Made by a program: the position numbers and the translations under genes. Positions 51,133 to 59,724 of a stretch of DNA of 64,000 nucleotides are shown piece by piece. Below the pieces are notes generated by a model, which saw only the letters and a program-made list of their open reading frames with translations, was not told where the DNA came from and made no database searches. The DNA comes from UBA1672 sp963977495 (GTDB taxonomy: Bacteria > Pseudomonadota > Alphaproteobacteria > Micavibrionales > Micavibrionaceae): the NCBI GenBank assembly GCA_963977495.1, contig CAXBOT010000004.1, positions 62,001 to 126,000 on the forward strand, in the 5' to 3' direction. How positions within the stretch are numbered: position 1 is the stretch's first letter; the number at the start of each line of letters is the position of its first letter.

Positions 51133-52506
51133 ATGACACAAAATCTTTATTCAGGCTCAATAACCTCTAAAAAATGCGGCGCTCTTAGCGGGGCGGCACT
51201 TATTCCGGGCGATAAATCTATATCGCATCGCTCTATTATGCTGGGCGCGTTGGCGATTGGTGAAACAATAATCGGCGGCTTGCTGGAGGGCGAAGATGTC
51301 CTGCACACCGCGGCGGCCATGCGCGCAATGGGCGCGAAAATCGAACATAGCGATGACGGGCTGTGGCGCGTTAATGGCGTGGGTATTGGTGGCTTGCATG
51401 AGCCGAGCAGCGTGCTGGAAATGGGCAATAGCGGTACATCAACCCGCCTGTTGATGGGGCTTGTGGGTGGTCATAACATCACGGCAACCTTTACGGGTGA
51501 TGCATCATTGGTCAAACGTCCGATGCGCCGCATTGTGACGCCGCTGGAAATGATGGGCGCAACGTTCCTTTGTCGTTCAAATGACAGGCTGCCCCTGACG
51601 GTTAAGGGCGCGCAGGATACTCTGCCGATTGAATACACATTACCCGTCGCCAGTGCGCAGGTGAAATCCGCGATTATGCTCGCAGGGTTGAATGCATCGG
51701 GGCGTACAACGGTGATCGAAGATCATCCGACGCGTGACCATACGGAAAATATGTTGCGTCATTTCGGCGCCGAGGTGAATGTTGAGGAACTGGAAAACGG
51801 TGCGTATGCCGTTTCCCTATGCGGTCAGCAAGAGTTGCGCGGTTGTGCCATTGATGTGCCGCGCGATCCAAGCTCGGCGGCTTTTGCGGCTGTTGCGGCT
51901 TTGATTACGGAAGGCTCGGACATTACAATGTCGAATGTCGGCGTTAATCCCCGCCGCGATGGTGTGTTTGTCACGTTGCAGGAAATGGGCGCGGATATCC
52001 GCTATGAAAATCAACGTCTTGAGGCCGGTGAATCCGTGGCGACAATCAAGGTGACTTCTAATAACACGCTCAAAGGTATTAATGTGCCCGAAGAGCGCGT
52101 ACCGTCCATGATTGATGAGTTTCCCATTTTGGCTGTGGCGGCGGCGTGCGCGGAGGGGACAACCACCATGACGGGGCTCAAGGAACTGCGCGTTAAGGAA
52201 AGTGACCGCCTGTTGATGATGGCGAACGGCCTGAAGGCGTGTGGTGTTGATCTTGAAATGGGTGAGGATAGCCTGACCATTCATGGTAAGGGCAAACCGC
52301 CCAAGGGCGGGGCATGCATTGAAACGGCGCTGGATCACCGCATTGCGATGAGCTTTCTGGTGCTTGGCTGCGCAAGTGAGGAACCTATTGAAATTGATGA
52401 CGCCGCGCCGATTAAAACCAGCTTCCCTAATTTTATTGAATTGATGAATGATTTGGGCGCGCAGATAGGTGATCTGGATGATTCCGGCGCCTTGCGTTTG
52501 GCGTAG
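51133..52506 (+). CDS. aroA: 3-phosphoshikimate 1-carboxyvinyltransferase AroA
   Basis: AroA joins PEP and shikimate 3-phosphate to give EPSP in the shikimate pathway. The 457-residue protein shows PGDKSISHRSIMLGALA near residue 25, NSGTSTRLLMGL, GDASLVKRPMRRI, PVASAQVKSAIMLAGLNASG and the RVKESDRL motif. The GDKSISHR form and the Ala/Gly around residue 105 are within the normal range; I make no claim about glyphosate sensitivity. It begins the aroA-cmk-rpsA run typical of Proteobacteria. Confidence 0.95.
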   Translation: MTQNLYSGSITSKKCGALSGAALIPGDKSISHRSIMLGALAIGETIIGGLLEGEDVLHTAAAMRAMGAKIEHSDDGLWRVNGVGIGGLHEPSSVLEMGNSGTSTRLLMGLVGGHNITATFTGDASLVKRPMRRIVTPLEMMGATFLCRSNDRLPLTVKGAQDTLPIEYTLPVASAQVKSAIMLAGLNASGRTTVIEDHPTRDHTENMLRHFGAEVNVEELENGAYAVSLCGQQELRGCAIDVPRDPSSAAFAAVAALITEGSDITMSNVGVNPRRDGVFVTLQEMGADIRYENQRLEAGESVATIKVTSNNTLKGINVPEERVPSMIDEFPILAVAAACAEGTTTMTGLKELRVKESDRLLMMANGLKACGVDLEMGEDSLTIHGKGKPPKGGACIETALDHRIAMSFLVLGCASEEPIEIDDAAPIKTSFPNFIELMNDLGAQIGDLDDSGALRLA

Positions 52507-52509
52507 AGC

Positions 52510-53187
52510 ATGTCCGAAACCTCCAAAATCATTGCGATTGACGGCCCCGCGGCAAGCGGCAAGGGGACATTGGCGCGCGAACTGGCGGCTGTGCTCAACT
52601 TTGCCCATATGGATACGGGCGCATTATATCGCGCAGTTGGCTATGAGGTTTTGCAAGCGGGCGGCGACCTTGAAAACGCGCAAGATGCGCTGGCGGCGTG
52701 CCGCGTTTTGGAAGAGAAGCTCGCGCAGGGGGGTCCGCTGTCTAATCCTGATTTGCGGTTGGATGAAATCGGCAATGCCGCATCCAAGGTTGCAGTAATG
52801 GAAAGCGTGCGCGCAGCCTTGATTGGCATACAACGGCACTTCGCGCAAAACCCTGCCGATACGTATGAAGGCGCGGTTTTAGATGGACGTGATATTGGGA
52901 CGGTGATTTGCCCTGATGCGCATTTGAAGCTCTATGTAACCGCAAATATGGAAATTCGCGCGAAAAGACGTATGAAAGAGTTGCAATCTAAGGGAATAAA
53001 CGTTAAGTATGGAGCCGTTTTAGAGGATATGCGTGCACGTGATGCGCGTGATTCCGGTCGAAAGGCTGCTCCACTAAGGCCTGCGCAAGATGCGATTGTC
53101 ATTGACACAAGCACCTTAACGCAAGCTCAAATGCTGGAAATGGCCTTGGAATATGCGAAAAAGGCATTTGTCGGAAACACTGCATAG
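52510..53187 (+). CDS. cmk: Cytidylate kinase Cmk
   Basis: Cmk phosphorylates CMP and dCMP. The 225-residue protein has the P-loop IAIDGPAASGKGTLAREL, the MDTGALYRAVG motif, LDGRDIGTVICPDAHLKLYVTA and the lid region RAKRRMKELQSKG. It starts 4 bases after the aroA stop, so the two are cotranscribed. Confidence 0.94.
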   Translation: MSETSKIIAIDGPAASGKGTLARELAAVLNFAHMDTGALYRAVGYEVLQAGGDLENAQDALAACRVLEEKLAQGGPLSNPDLRLDEIGNAASKVAVMESVRAALIGIQRHFAQNPADTYEGAVLDGRDIGTVICPDAHLKLYVTANMEIRAKRRMKELQSKGINVKYGAVLEDMRARDARDSGRKAAPLRPAQDAIVIDTSTLTQAQMLEMALEYAKKAFVGNTA

Positions 53188-53317
53188 CAGTGCATTAGCG
53201 AGAATATCTTCATAAAACAACGGATCTTTCGTTCTGCTGCCTTCCTGAAAACGGGCAATCTGCAAATATGAGGCGGAGCGTTAAAGATGCGATTTTAATT
53301 TTGAAAGGAAATATATT

Positions 53318-55033
53318 ATGGCACATGTAGCCGCTAATCTAAAAGACAAAGAGGGATCCAATGAGTTTGCAGCTCTGCTTGGTGAAACTCTTGGTGAAAA
53401 TGAAAAATTCGAAGGAAACGTTGTTAAGGGGATTGTTATCGGTTTAGATGACGATCATGTTCTTGTCGACGTTGGTTTGAAATCTGAAGGACGCGTTCCT
53501 AAGATTGAATTCTCCAGACCCGGAGAAGACCCGGAAATCAAAATCGGAGATACCGTTGAAGTGTTCGTTGAACGCATGGAAAACCGTGACGGTGTATCTG
53601 TTCTATCTCGCGAAAAAGCACGCAGAGAAGAAGTATGGATTGAACTTGAAAAATCCCATGAAGCCGGAGAGCGCGTTACAGGCGAGATCTTTGGTCAGGT
53701 TAAGGGTGGATTTACAGTTGATCTTGGTGGCGCGGTTGCGTTCCTACCGGGTTCACAAGTTGATATCCGTCCGGTGCGTGACATCAAGCCATTGATGAAC
53801 ACACCACAGCCTTTCCACGTTCTTAAAATGGACCGCAGCCGTGGAAACATTGTTGTTTCACGTCGTTCCATTCTTGAAGAATCACGTCAAGAAGCACGCG
53901 GTGAATTGCTTGAGAATTTGGCTGAAGGTCAGGTTCTTGAAGGGATCGTTAAAAACATCACAGATTACGGTGCATTCGTTGATCTTGGTGGTGTTGATGG
54001 TCTGTTGCACGTTACCGATATTTCTTGGAAGCGTGTTAATCACCCATCTGAAGTTCTTCAAATCGGCCAAACTGTAGAAGTACAGGTTGTGCGTTATAAC
54101 GAAGAAACACAGCGTATTTCATTGGGTATCAAGCAACTTGGTACAGACCCATGGGAAAGCGTCGGCGGCAAATATGCTGTTGGTTCACGTTTCGTTGGTC
54201 GTATCAGTAACATTGCTGATTACGGTGCGTTTGTTGAACTTGAAGACGGTATCGAAGGTTTGGTTCACGTTTCTGAAATGTCATGGACAAAGAAAAACGT
54301 ACACCCGGGTAAAATCGTTTCAACATCACAAGAAGTTGAAGTTGAGATTCTTGAAGTTGACCTTGAAAAACGTCGTATTTCACTTGGCTTGAAACAGTGT
54401 CAGGACAATCCATGGGCGAAATTCTCTGATGACTTTAAAGTTGATCAGGAAATTGAAGGCGAAATTCGTAACATTACAGAATTCGGCTTGTTTGTTGGTT
54501 TGACTGAAGAAATTGACGGTATGGTTCACTTGTCTGACCTGTCATGGGAAGATCAAACAGAAGATGCTTTGAAAGAATTCAAGAAAGGCGACGTTGTTAA
54601 AGCGAAGATTCTTGAAATGGACCCTGAGCGCGAACGTATCGCTCTTGGTATCAAGCAACTTTCTGAAGATCCTTATGAAGGCGCAATGCAAGGCATGGCC
54701 AAAGGTGCGGTTGTAACATGTACAATTACTGAAATCGGCTCAATGTCTGTAGAAGTGGCTGTGAATGACAATGTTACCGGCGTTATCAAAAAGGCTGACT
54801 TGTCACGCGAACGTTCCGAACAACGCCCTGACCGTTTTGCGGTTGGTGAAAAAGTTGATGCGAAGATCGTTTCCGTTGATAAGAAAAACCGCAAGCTTGC
54901 GTTGTCAATCAAGGCACGTGAAGTTGACGAAGATAAGCAAGCGATGAAAGACTTCGGCTCGACCGAAAGTGGTGCATCTCTTGGTGATATTCTTGGTGCT
55001 GCATTGCAGGAAAACAAAGACAAAGACAAATAA
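53318..55033 (+). CDS. rpsA: 30S ribosomal protein S1
   Basis: S1 binds mRNA leaders and helps initiation. The 571-residue protein carries six S1 (OB-fold) repeats at about residues 35-100, 118-180, 203-271, 289-360, 375-445 and 460-530, with the usual NITDYGAFVDLGGVDGLLHVTD and IADYGAFVELEDGIEGLVHVSE forms (read in parts). GAAAGGAAA precedes the ATG. Codon choice is visibly biased (GTT, GAA and CTT are prominent), as expected for a highly expressed gene. A terminator follows. Confidence 0.96.
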   Translation: MAHVAANLKDKEGSNEFAALLGETLGENEKFEGNVVKGIVIGLDDDHVLVDVGLKSEGRVPKIEFSRPGEDPEIKIGDTVEVFVERMENRDGVSVLSREKARREEVWIELEKSHEAGERVTGEIFGQVKGGFTVDLGGAVAFLPGSQVDIRPVRDIKPLMNTPQPFHVLKMDRSRGNIVVSRRSILEESRQEARGELLENLAEGQVLEGIVKNITDYGAFVDLGGVDGLLHVTDISWKRVNHPSEVLQIGQTVEVQVVRYNEETQRISLGIKQLGTDPWESVGGKYAVGSRFVGRISNIADYGAFVELEDGIEGLVHVSEMSWTKKNVHPGKIVSTSQEVEVEILEVDLEKRRISLGLKQCQDNPWAKFSDDFKVDQEIEGEIRNITEFGLFVGLTEEIDGMVHLSDLSWEDQTEDALKEFKKGDVVKAKILEMDPERERIALGIKQLSEDPYEGAMQGMAKGAVVTCTITEIGSMSVEVAVNDNVTGVIKKADLSRERSEQRPDRFAVGEKVDAKIVSVDKKNRKLALSIKAREVDEDKQAMKDFGSTESGASLGDILGAALQENKDKDK

Positions 55034-55067
55034 TCATTGTTTTTAAGACCCTAAAAAATCATTCTTT

Positions 55068-55093
55068 AAAAGCCGGTAACCGCCGGCTTTTAT
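55068..55093 (+). terminator. Rho-independent terminator after rpsA
   Basis: The 9-bp stem AAAAGCCGG (55068-55076) / CCGGCTTTT (55083-55091) with a six-base loop and a T-rich tail lies 35 bases after the rpsA stop. Confidence 0.85.
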
Positions 55094-55226
55094 TTTGCGT
55101 AAAAATAAAAAGTTCTTTTCTATCAATGGGTTTTGCTTGACGTGCTACAATAGATCAGGCAATCTATTTATATTCAAAGAATAATTTTTGACTGTTTATT
55201 TCTGAAACAGAAAAGGATGTTTTGAT

Positions 55227-55505
55227 ATGACAAAGTCGGAACTAATTCAGCGTTTAGCTGATATGAATCCTCATCTTTACTTGCGTGACGTTGAAAAAAT
55301 CGTGGAAACGGTTTTCAACGAGATTTCTGACGCCTTGGCGGCAGGTGATCGTGTAGAACTTCGAGGGTTTGGTGCCTTCTCTGTTAAGCATCGTGATGCA
55401 CGTATAGGGCGAAACCCGCGCACAGGTGAAACTGTTCATGTTGAGGCGAAACGTTTACCGTTTTTTAAAACTGGTAAAGCGTTACGTGAAAAATTAAACG
55501 ATTAA
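55227..55505 (+). CDS. ihfB: Integration host factor subunit beta
   Basis: IHF-beta pairs with IHF-alpha to bend DNA at specific sites. The 92-residue protein has the HU/IHF fold: MTKSELIQRLADMNPHLYLRDVE at the start (read in parts), RVELRGFGAFSVKHRDARIGRNPRTGE with the DNA-intercalating Pro, and a basic C-terminus. AAAAGGATG lies before the ATG. The rpsA-ihfB order is conserved in Proteobacteria. Confidence 0.95.
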   Translation: MTKSELIQRLADMNPHLYLRDVEKIVETVFNEISDALAAGDRVELRGFGAFSVKHRDARIGRNPRTGETVHVEAKRLPFFKTGKALREKLND

Positions 55506-55515
55506 GTAAAATATT

Positions 55516-55848
55516 ATGTCTTTTGTCCGTGGAATTATAGTCCTCATTCTGACATTGGTTGTTGCAGGTTTTGCTGCGATTAATACAGATCCCGTTTCTG
55601 TAATGGTTAGTCCGATCAACGATCCTGTGATGGTTCCGCTTTATCAGGTGGCTTTGGCATCGGTGGCTCTGGGCTTTATCGCCGGTGCTTTGATCGTTTG
55701 GATTAATTGCGGCCCCGTACGCCAATCCAAACGTCAGCAGAAAAAAGAAATTAAAAATCTGGAAAAAGAAGTGAACCGCTTGCAGAGCGATAAATTTTCA
55801 CCCCGCCCGCCAGCACCGGATGTGTTTCCGGCATTACCCTCGCAATAA
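55516..55848 (+). CDS. LapA-domain (DUF1049) membrane protein
   Basis: The 110-residue protein has two membrane helices (about residues 5-23 and 45-65) followed by a cytoplasmic coiled coil (QKKEIKNLEKEVNRLQSDK) and a Pro-rich end. This is the layout of LapA/DUF1049, which in E. coli works with LapB in controlling LpxC and LPS synthesis. No lapB is adjacent. Its place between ihfB and pyrF matches the gammaproteobacterial order lapA-lapB-pyrF with lapB missing. Confidence 0.8.
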   Translation: MSFVRGIIVLILTLVVAGFAAINTDPVSVMVSPINDPVMVPLYQVALASVALGFIAGALIVWINCGPVRQSKRQQKKEIKNLEKEVNRLQSDKFSPRPPAPDVFPALPSQ

Positions 55849-55858
55849 GTAGTGATAT

Positions 55859-56551
55859 ATGACAGATACACCCAAAATTTTCTGCGCCATTGATACCGCG
55901 GATTTAGAGCATGGCTGTGCGTTGGCTGCTGCGATTGCCCCTGTCACAGGCGGGATTAAGCTGGGGTTGGAGTTCTTCAATAATTTTGGCCCACAAGGGA
56001 TAGAGCGCGTTTTGCAATCCGCACCGCAAGCGCAATTATTCATTGATTTAAAATTCCACGACATCCCCAATACGGTTGCAGGCGCGGTGCGCGGCATTTG
56101 CCACCATTTTGCGCCGGCCTATTTGAACGTGCATGCCTCTGGCGGTGCGGCGATGATGGCGGCGGCGGCGGATGCGTGCGGCGCGAACACCAAATTATTG
56201 GCGGTCACGATTTTAACCTCGCTCGATGCACAGGCTGTCGGTGATATCGGCTATCGCGATGACGTGGCGGCGCAGGTTGAACGCCTTGCGCTCTTAACGA
56301 AAAAGTCTGGATTGGACGGGGTGGTGTGCTCCGCACATGAAATTGAGCGTTTGCGCGCTGTATGCGGTGAGGGTTTCGCGCTGATGGTGCCTGGTATCCG
56401 TCCCGCAGGGGCGGCGCAGGGCGATCAAAAACGGGTCATGACCCCCAAAGAGGCACTTGATAAAGGCGCGACCCATCTTGTCATTGGACGCCCAATAACA
56501 CAAAGCCCTGATCCTGCACAGGCGGCGGCGGATATACTGCGTGATTTATAG
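55859..56551 (+). CDS. pyrF: Orotidine 5'-phosphate decarboxylase PyrF
   Basis: PyrF decarboxylates OMP to UMP, the last step of de novo UMP synthesis. The 230-residue TIM-barrel protein has AIDTADLEHG (substrate-binding Asp), the catalytic LFIDLKFHDIPNTVAGA, VTILTSLD and the phosphate-binding GIRPAGAAQGDQKRVMTP and VIGRPITQ. It is 10 bases after the LapA-like gene. Confidence 0.94.
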   Translation: MTDTPKIFCAIDTADLEHGCALAAAIAPVTGGIKLGLEFFNNFGPQGIERVLQSAPQAQLFIDLKFHDIPNTVAGAVRGICHHFAPAYLNVHASGGAAMMAAAADACGANTKLLAVTILTSLDAQAVGDIGYRDDVAAQVERLALLTKKSGLDGVVCSAHEIERLRAVCGEGFALMVPGIRPAGAAQGDQKRVMTPKEALDKGATHLVIGRPITQSPDPAQAAADILRDL

Positions 56552-56576
56552 AATATAAATTTTAAAGGATAAATCC

Positions 56577-57374
56577 ATGGAACATTACAAACCCGAATTT
56601 TACGTCGAAGAGGCGTCAAAAAATATTAGAGGCTTTGTCAAAGCCAACAATGATAAGCTGTGGGATATATTTATTCCGCTCATACCGTTTATTTTCGGCT
56701 TGAACCTTTTGGATGCACTGGTGACCGGTTTATATTTTCCCAATAGCAGGATGGGTTTCATGGGTGGGGAGCTTTTAGCCACTTATTTTACAATGGTCTT
56801 GGTTATATCGTGGCACCGCGTTGTGATAAACGGGCCGGATCATTATGTACCGATGAACCCTTTCAAACCGCAAAAGCATGAGCTTGGTTTTATTGGGATG
56901 GGGCTCGCTTTATGGGCCTTGATCGTTGGCGTTGCGTATGGTGTGTCTTTCTTTTTGTCACCGTTTGGAGCAGGGATAACGTTATTGGTTTTAGCCGTGA
57001 GCGTCATTGTGCTGGCTTATGTTTCATACAGACTTTGTTTTTATTTTCCCGCCAAGGCGATTGATAAAAGCATCACATTGGAAGAAGCCTATGCCATGTC
57101 GAATGGATATTTGTTGAAGATTATTTTTTCGTCGATCTTGGCTTCTTTAAGGGTGATTGCTCTGGCTATTCTTGCGTCGATTGTGACGGTGATTATTGTA
57201 AAAATCGCGATGCCGACTTCGCAGACGCCTTCTGTTGGTAATCAGATGGCTGAATTTGCAAAAAGCCTGCCGATGATGCTTTATTTTCAACCGATCTTGT
57301 CGGTAATTGGTGTCACGGCGATCTCAAATTACTATATGTGGGCGAAATCAAATCAAGGTCAGATTGCATCATGA
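56577..57374 (+). CDS. Polytopic membrane protein of unknown function
   Basis: The 265-residue protein has about six hydrophobic helices (near residues 30-50, 65-82, 104-126, 130-152, 186-212 and 232-250) and a short polar N-terminus; I cannot assign a family. Polar loops carry HRVVINGPDHYVPMNPFKPQKHE. It is read with pyrF (25 bases upstream) and overlaps trpF by four bases (ATGA), so it is part of the same operon, but nothing in the sequence links it to pyrimidine or tryptophan synthesis. Confidence 0.75.
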   Translation: MEHYKPEFYVEEASKNIRGFVKANNDKLWDIFIPLIPFIFGLNLLDALVTGLYFPNSRMGFMGGELLATYFTMVLVISWHRVVINGPDHYVPMNPFKPQKHELGFIGMGLALWALIVGVAYGVSFFLSPFGAGITLLVLAVSVIVLAYVSYRLCFYFPAKAIDKSITLEEAYAMSNGYLLKIIFSSILASLRVIALAILASIVTVIIVKIAMPTSQTPSVGNQMAEFAKSLPMMLYFQPILSVIGVTAISNYYMWAKSNQGQIAS

Positions 57375-58009
57375 CAACGCAAACTAAAATTTGCGGTATC
57401 AAAACGCCCGAAGCCTTAAACGCGGCGATAGAGGCAGGGGCGCGTTATATCGGCTTTGTCTTTTATCCGCCATCCCCGCGTCATGTCGCGGTTGATACCG
57501 CGAAAGAGCTTGCGCTGATGTTACCGACGGGTGTGCGCGGCGTGGGGCTGTTCGTTGATCCTACGGATGAGGAGTTGGAGGCTGTTCTGGGCAAGGTGCA
57601 GCTTGATATGATCCAGCTTCATAATGGTGAAACGCCGCAGCGCGTCGCCGCGATTAAGGCCAAATACGCCATGCCGATTATTAAAGCCTTCCCTGTACGC
57701 GAAGCCGCGGATATCGCGCGCGCGGATGATTATAAAGACGCCGCCGATTGGTATTTATTTGATGCCAAATCGGTTGACCCCGCCATGCCGGGCGGAACAG
57801 GGCACAGCTTTGATTGGGGCTTATTGGCGGACAAAAAATTTGATAAACCGTGGATGCTTTCGGGCGGCCTGAACCCTGAAAATGTGGGGGAGGCACTCAC
57901 GACCCTAAAACCTGCGGCGGTTGATGTTTCCTCTGGCGTGGAGAGCGCGCGCGGGGTAAAGGATGTGGGTAAAATCAAAGCTTTTATTGAGGCCGTGAAC
58001 AAGGTATAA
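57371..58009 (+). CDS. trpF: Phosphoribosylanthranilate isomerase TrpF
   Basis: TrpF performs the Amadori rearrangement in tryptophan synthesis. The 212-residue TIM barrel has the catalytic Cys in TKICGIKTPEAL, GFVFYPPSPRHV, QLHNGETPQRV, the catalytic Asp in YLFDAKS and the phosphate site SGGLNPENVGEA, then VDVSSGVESARGVKD. The frame is open from 57338, but the ATG at 57371 gives the conserved start and the ATGA overlap with the upstream membrane protein gene. Confidence 0.94.
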   Translation: MTTQTKICGIKTPEALNAAIEAGARYIGFVFYPPSPRHVAVDTAKELALMLPTGVRGVGLFVDPTDEELEAVLGKVQLDMIQLHNGETPQRVAAIKAKYAMPIIKAFPVREAADIARADDYKDAADWYLFDAKSVDPAMPGGTGHSFDWGLLADKKFDKPWMLSGGLNPENVGEALTTLKPAAVDVSSGVESARGVKDVGKIKAFIEAVNKV

Positions 58010-58017
58010 AACCACCC

Positions 58018-59226
58018 ATGACAGCAAACTCTTATAAAAACCAGCCCGATGAACGCGGGCATTTCGGACAATATGGCGGCAGATATGTCGCTGAAACTCT
58101 TATGCCGCTTATTTTATCGGTGGAAAAAGCATGGAATGAAGCCAAAGCTGATCCTGCGTTTTGGGCGGAGTTTGATGATCTGGCGAAGCATTATATCGGG
58201 CGTCCGTCGCCGCTTTATTTTGCGAAAAAAACCACCGAGCATTTCGGCGGCGCGAAAATCTATTTCAAGCGCGACGAACTGAACCATACAGGCGCGCATA
58301 AAATCAATCACTGCATCGGGCAGGTTTTACTGGCCAAACGCATGGGCAAAACTCGCATTATTGCCGAAACAGGCGCAGGCCAACACGGCGTGGCAACGGC
58401 AACGGTCTGCGCGTTGTTTGATTTGCCTTGTACGGTGTTTATGGGCTCCAAAGATGTTGAACGCCAGGCGCCGAACGTCTTTCGCATGAAATTATTGGGC
58501 GCGGAAGTGCGCAGCGTTGATTCAGGCTCTTCATCCTTGAAAGATGCCATGAACGAAGCGATGCGCGATTGGGTGACCAATGTGCATGATACCTATTATT
58601 TGATCGGAACCGTCGGCGGCCCGCATCCTTTCCCTGCGATGGTACGCGATTTTCAATCGGTGATTGGCAAGGAAACCAAGGAACAAATGATGGAACGTGA
58701 GGGGCGCTTGCCTGATACGTTGGTGGCGGCGATTGGTGGCGGTTCAAACGCGATGGGCTTGTTCCATCCGTTCCTTGATGATGATGTCAAGATGATCGGC
58801 GTTGAGGCAGGCGGCTTGGGCGTTGATACAGATCAACATGCGGCAAGCTTGAACGGCGGTAAGGCAGGGGTTTTGCATGGTATGCAAACCTATTTCCTGC
58901 AAAATGACGATGGCCAAATTCAAGAAGCGCACTCAATTTCTGCGGGGCTGGATTATCCGGGCATCGGGCCGGAACACGCATGGTTATTCGATCAAAAACG
59001 CGTAAAATATGTAAGTGTGACCGATGATGAAGCGTTGGATGCGTTTCAGCTCTGTTCCAAGCTGGAGGGGATCATCCCCGCGCTTGAGCCGTCACACGCG
59101 CTGGCGCATGTTGCAAAAATTGCTGCGGATTATCCGAAGGATCACATCATGGTGATGAATTTATGCGGACGCGGCGATAAAGATATCTTTACCGTGGCGG
59201 ACAAGCTTGGGATGAAAATATCATGA
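58018..59226 (+). CDS. trpB: Tryptophan synthase beta subunit TrpB
   Basis: TrpB condenses indole and serine with PLP. The 402-residue protein has FGQYGGRYVAETLMP, the PLP Lys in RDELNHTGAHKINHC, the GAGQHG loop and the phosphate-binding GGGSNAMG, and ends NLCGRGDKDI. It is a standard TrpB1. It starts 8 bases after trpF and overlaps the following GyrI-like gene by four bases (ATGA). Confidence 0.96.
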   Translation: MTANSYKNQPDERGHFGQYGGRYVAETLMPLILSVEKAWNEAKADPAFWAEFDDLAKHYIGRPSPLYFAKKTTEHFGGAKIYFKRDELNHTGAHKINHCIGQVLLAKRMGKTRIIAETGAGQHGVATATVCALFDLPCTVFMGSKDVERQAPNVFRMKLLGAEVRSVDSGSSSLKDAMNEAMRDWVTNVHDTYYLIGTVGGPHPFPAMVRDFQSVIGKETKEQMMEREGRLPDTLVAAIGGGSNAMGLFHPFLDDDVKMIGVEAGGLGVDTDQHAASLNGGKAGVLHGMQTYFLQNDDGQIQEAHSISAGLDYPGIGPEHAWLFDQKRVKYVSVTDDEALDAFQLCSKLEGIIPALEPSHALAHVAKIAADYPKDHIMVMNLCGRGDKDIFTVADKLGMKIS

Positions 59227-59720
59227 GCGCACAATCAGCACAAAATTACGAAGTTAAAGCAGGGCTGGAAACACTGCCTGCATTTTCAGTGGTGGGGCTG
59301 TCGGCGATTATTTCCGGTAATGACAAGGCCAGCGAAGAAATCAACGTGCTGTGGCAATCCTTTTTCGAACAAAGCATCGGGCAAGACGTCGATAACCGCG
59401 TGAATGATGTGATTTATGCCGTCTATTCCGATTACGAAGGCGACCATACGCAGCCATACCGCGTGACGATTGGCTATAAAATTGCAGGTGAACCCTTATG
59501 TAAGGATCATTTGCATCATGTTGAGGTCAAAGAAGCGGATTACGCGATGATGAGCGCGGCAGGCGAGCAGCCAAAAGCGTTGATTGATACATGGACAGCC
59601 GTTTGGCAAAGTGATTTAGACCGCAAATTCGAAACCGATTTTGAGGTCTATGGACAACGCTTTTTTGAAGAAGGCGTGCATGAAGTTTTGGTCGCTATCG
59701 GCGTAAATATAGAAGAATAA
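59223..59720 (+). CDS. GyrI-like small-molecule-binding protein
   Basis: The 165-residue protein has the pattern of the GyrI-like/effector-binding (SHS2) fold, like the C-terminal domain of AraC-family Rob or the integron-cassette protein Cass2: LPAFSVVGLSAIISG at the start, VIYAVYSDYEGDHTQPYRVTIGYKI in the middle (read in parts), and a late conserved Glu/Trp region TWTAVWQSDLDRKFETDFEVYGQ. No DNA-binding domain is attached. It overlaps trpB by four bases and ends 4 bases before trpA, so it is fully built into the trp operon. It may bind an indole-like or other small ligand; this is inference from place. Confidence 0.7.
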   Translation: MSAQSAQNYEVKAGLETLPAFSVVGLSAIISGNDKASEEINVLWQSFFEQSIGQDVDNRVNDVIYAVYSDYEGDHTQPYRVTIGYKIAGEPLCKDHLHHVEVKEADYAMMSAAGEQPKALIDTWTAVWQSDLDRKFETDFEVYGQRFFEEGVHEVLVAIGVNIEE

Positions 59721-59724
59721 AGTT

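Noticed and set aside
51817..52608. Long open frame (263 codons) antisense to aroA and cmk
   Set aside because: It covers two well-identified genes on the other strand and its product is Arg/His-rich without recognisable motifs.
55137..55151. TTGACG and TACAAT upstream of ihfB
   Set aside because: The two hexamers are only three bases apart, so they cannot form one promoter, and no partner box fits either at 16-18 bases.
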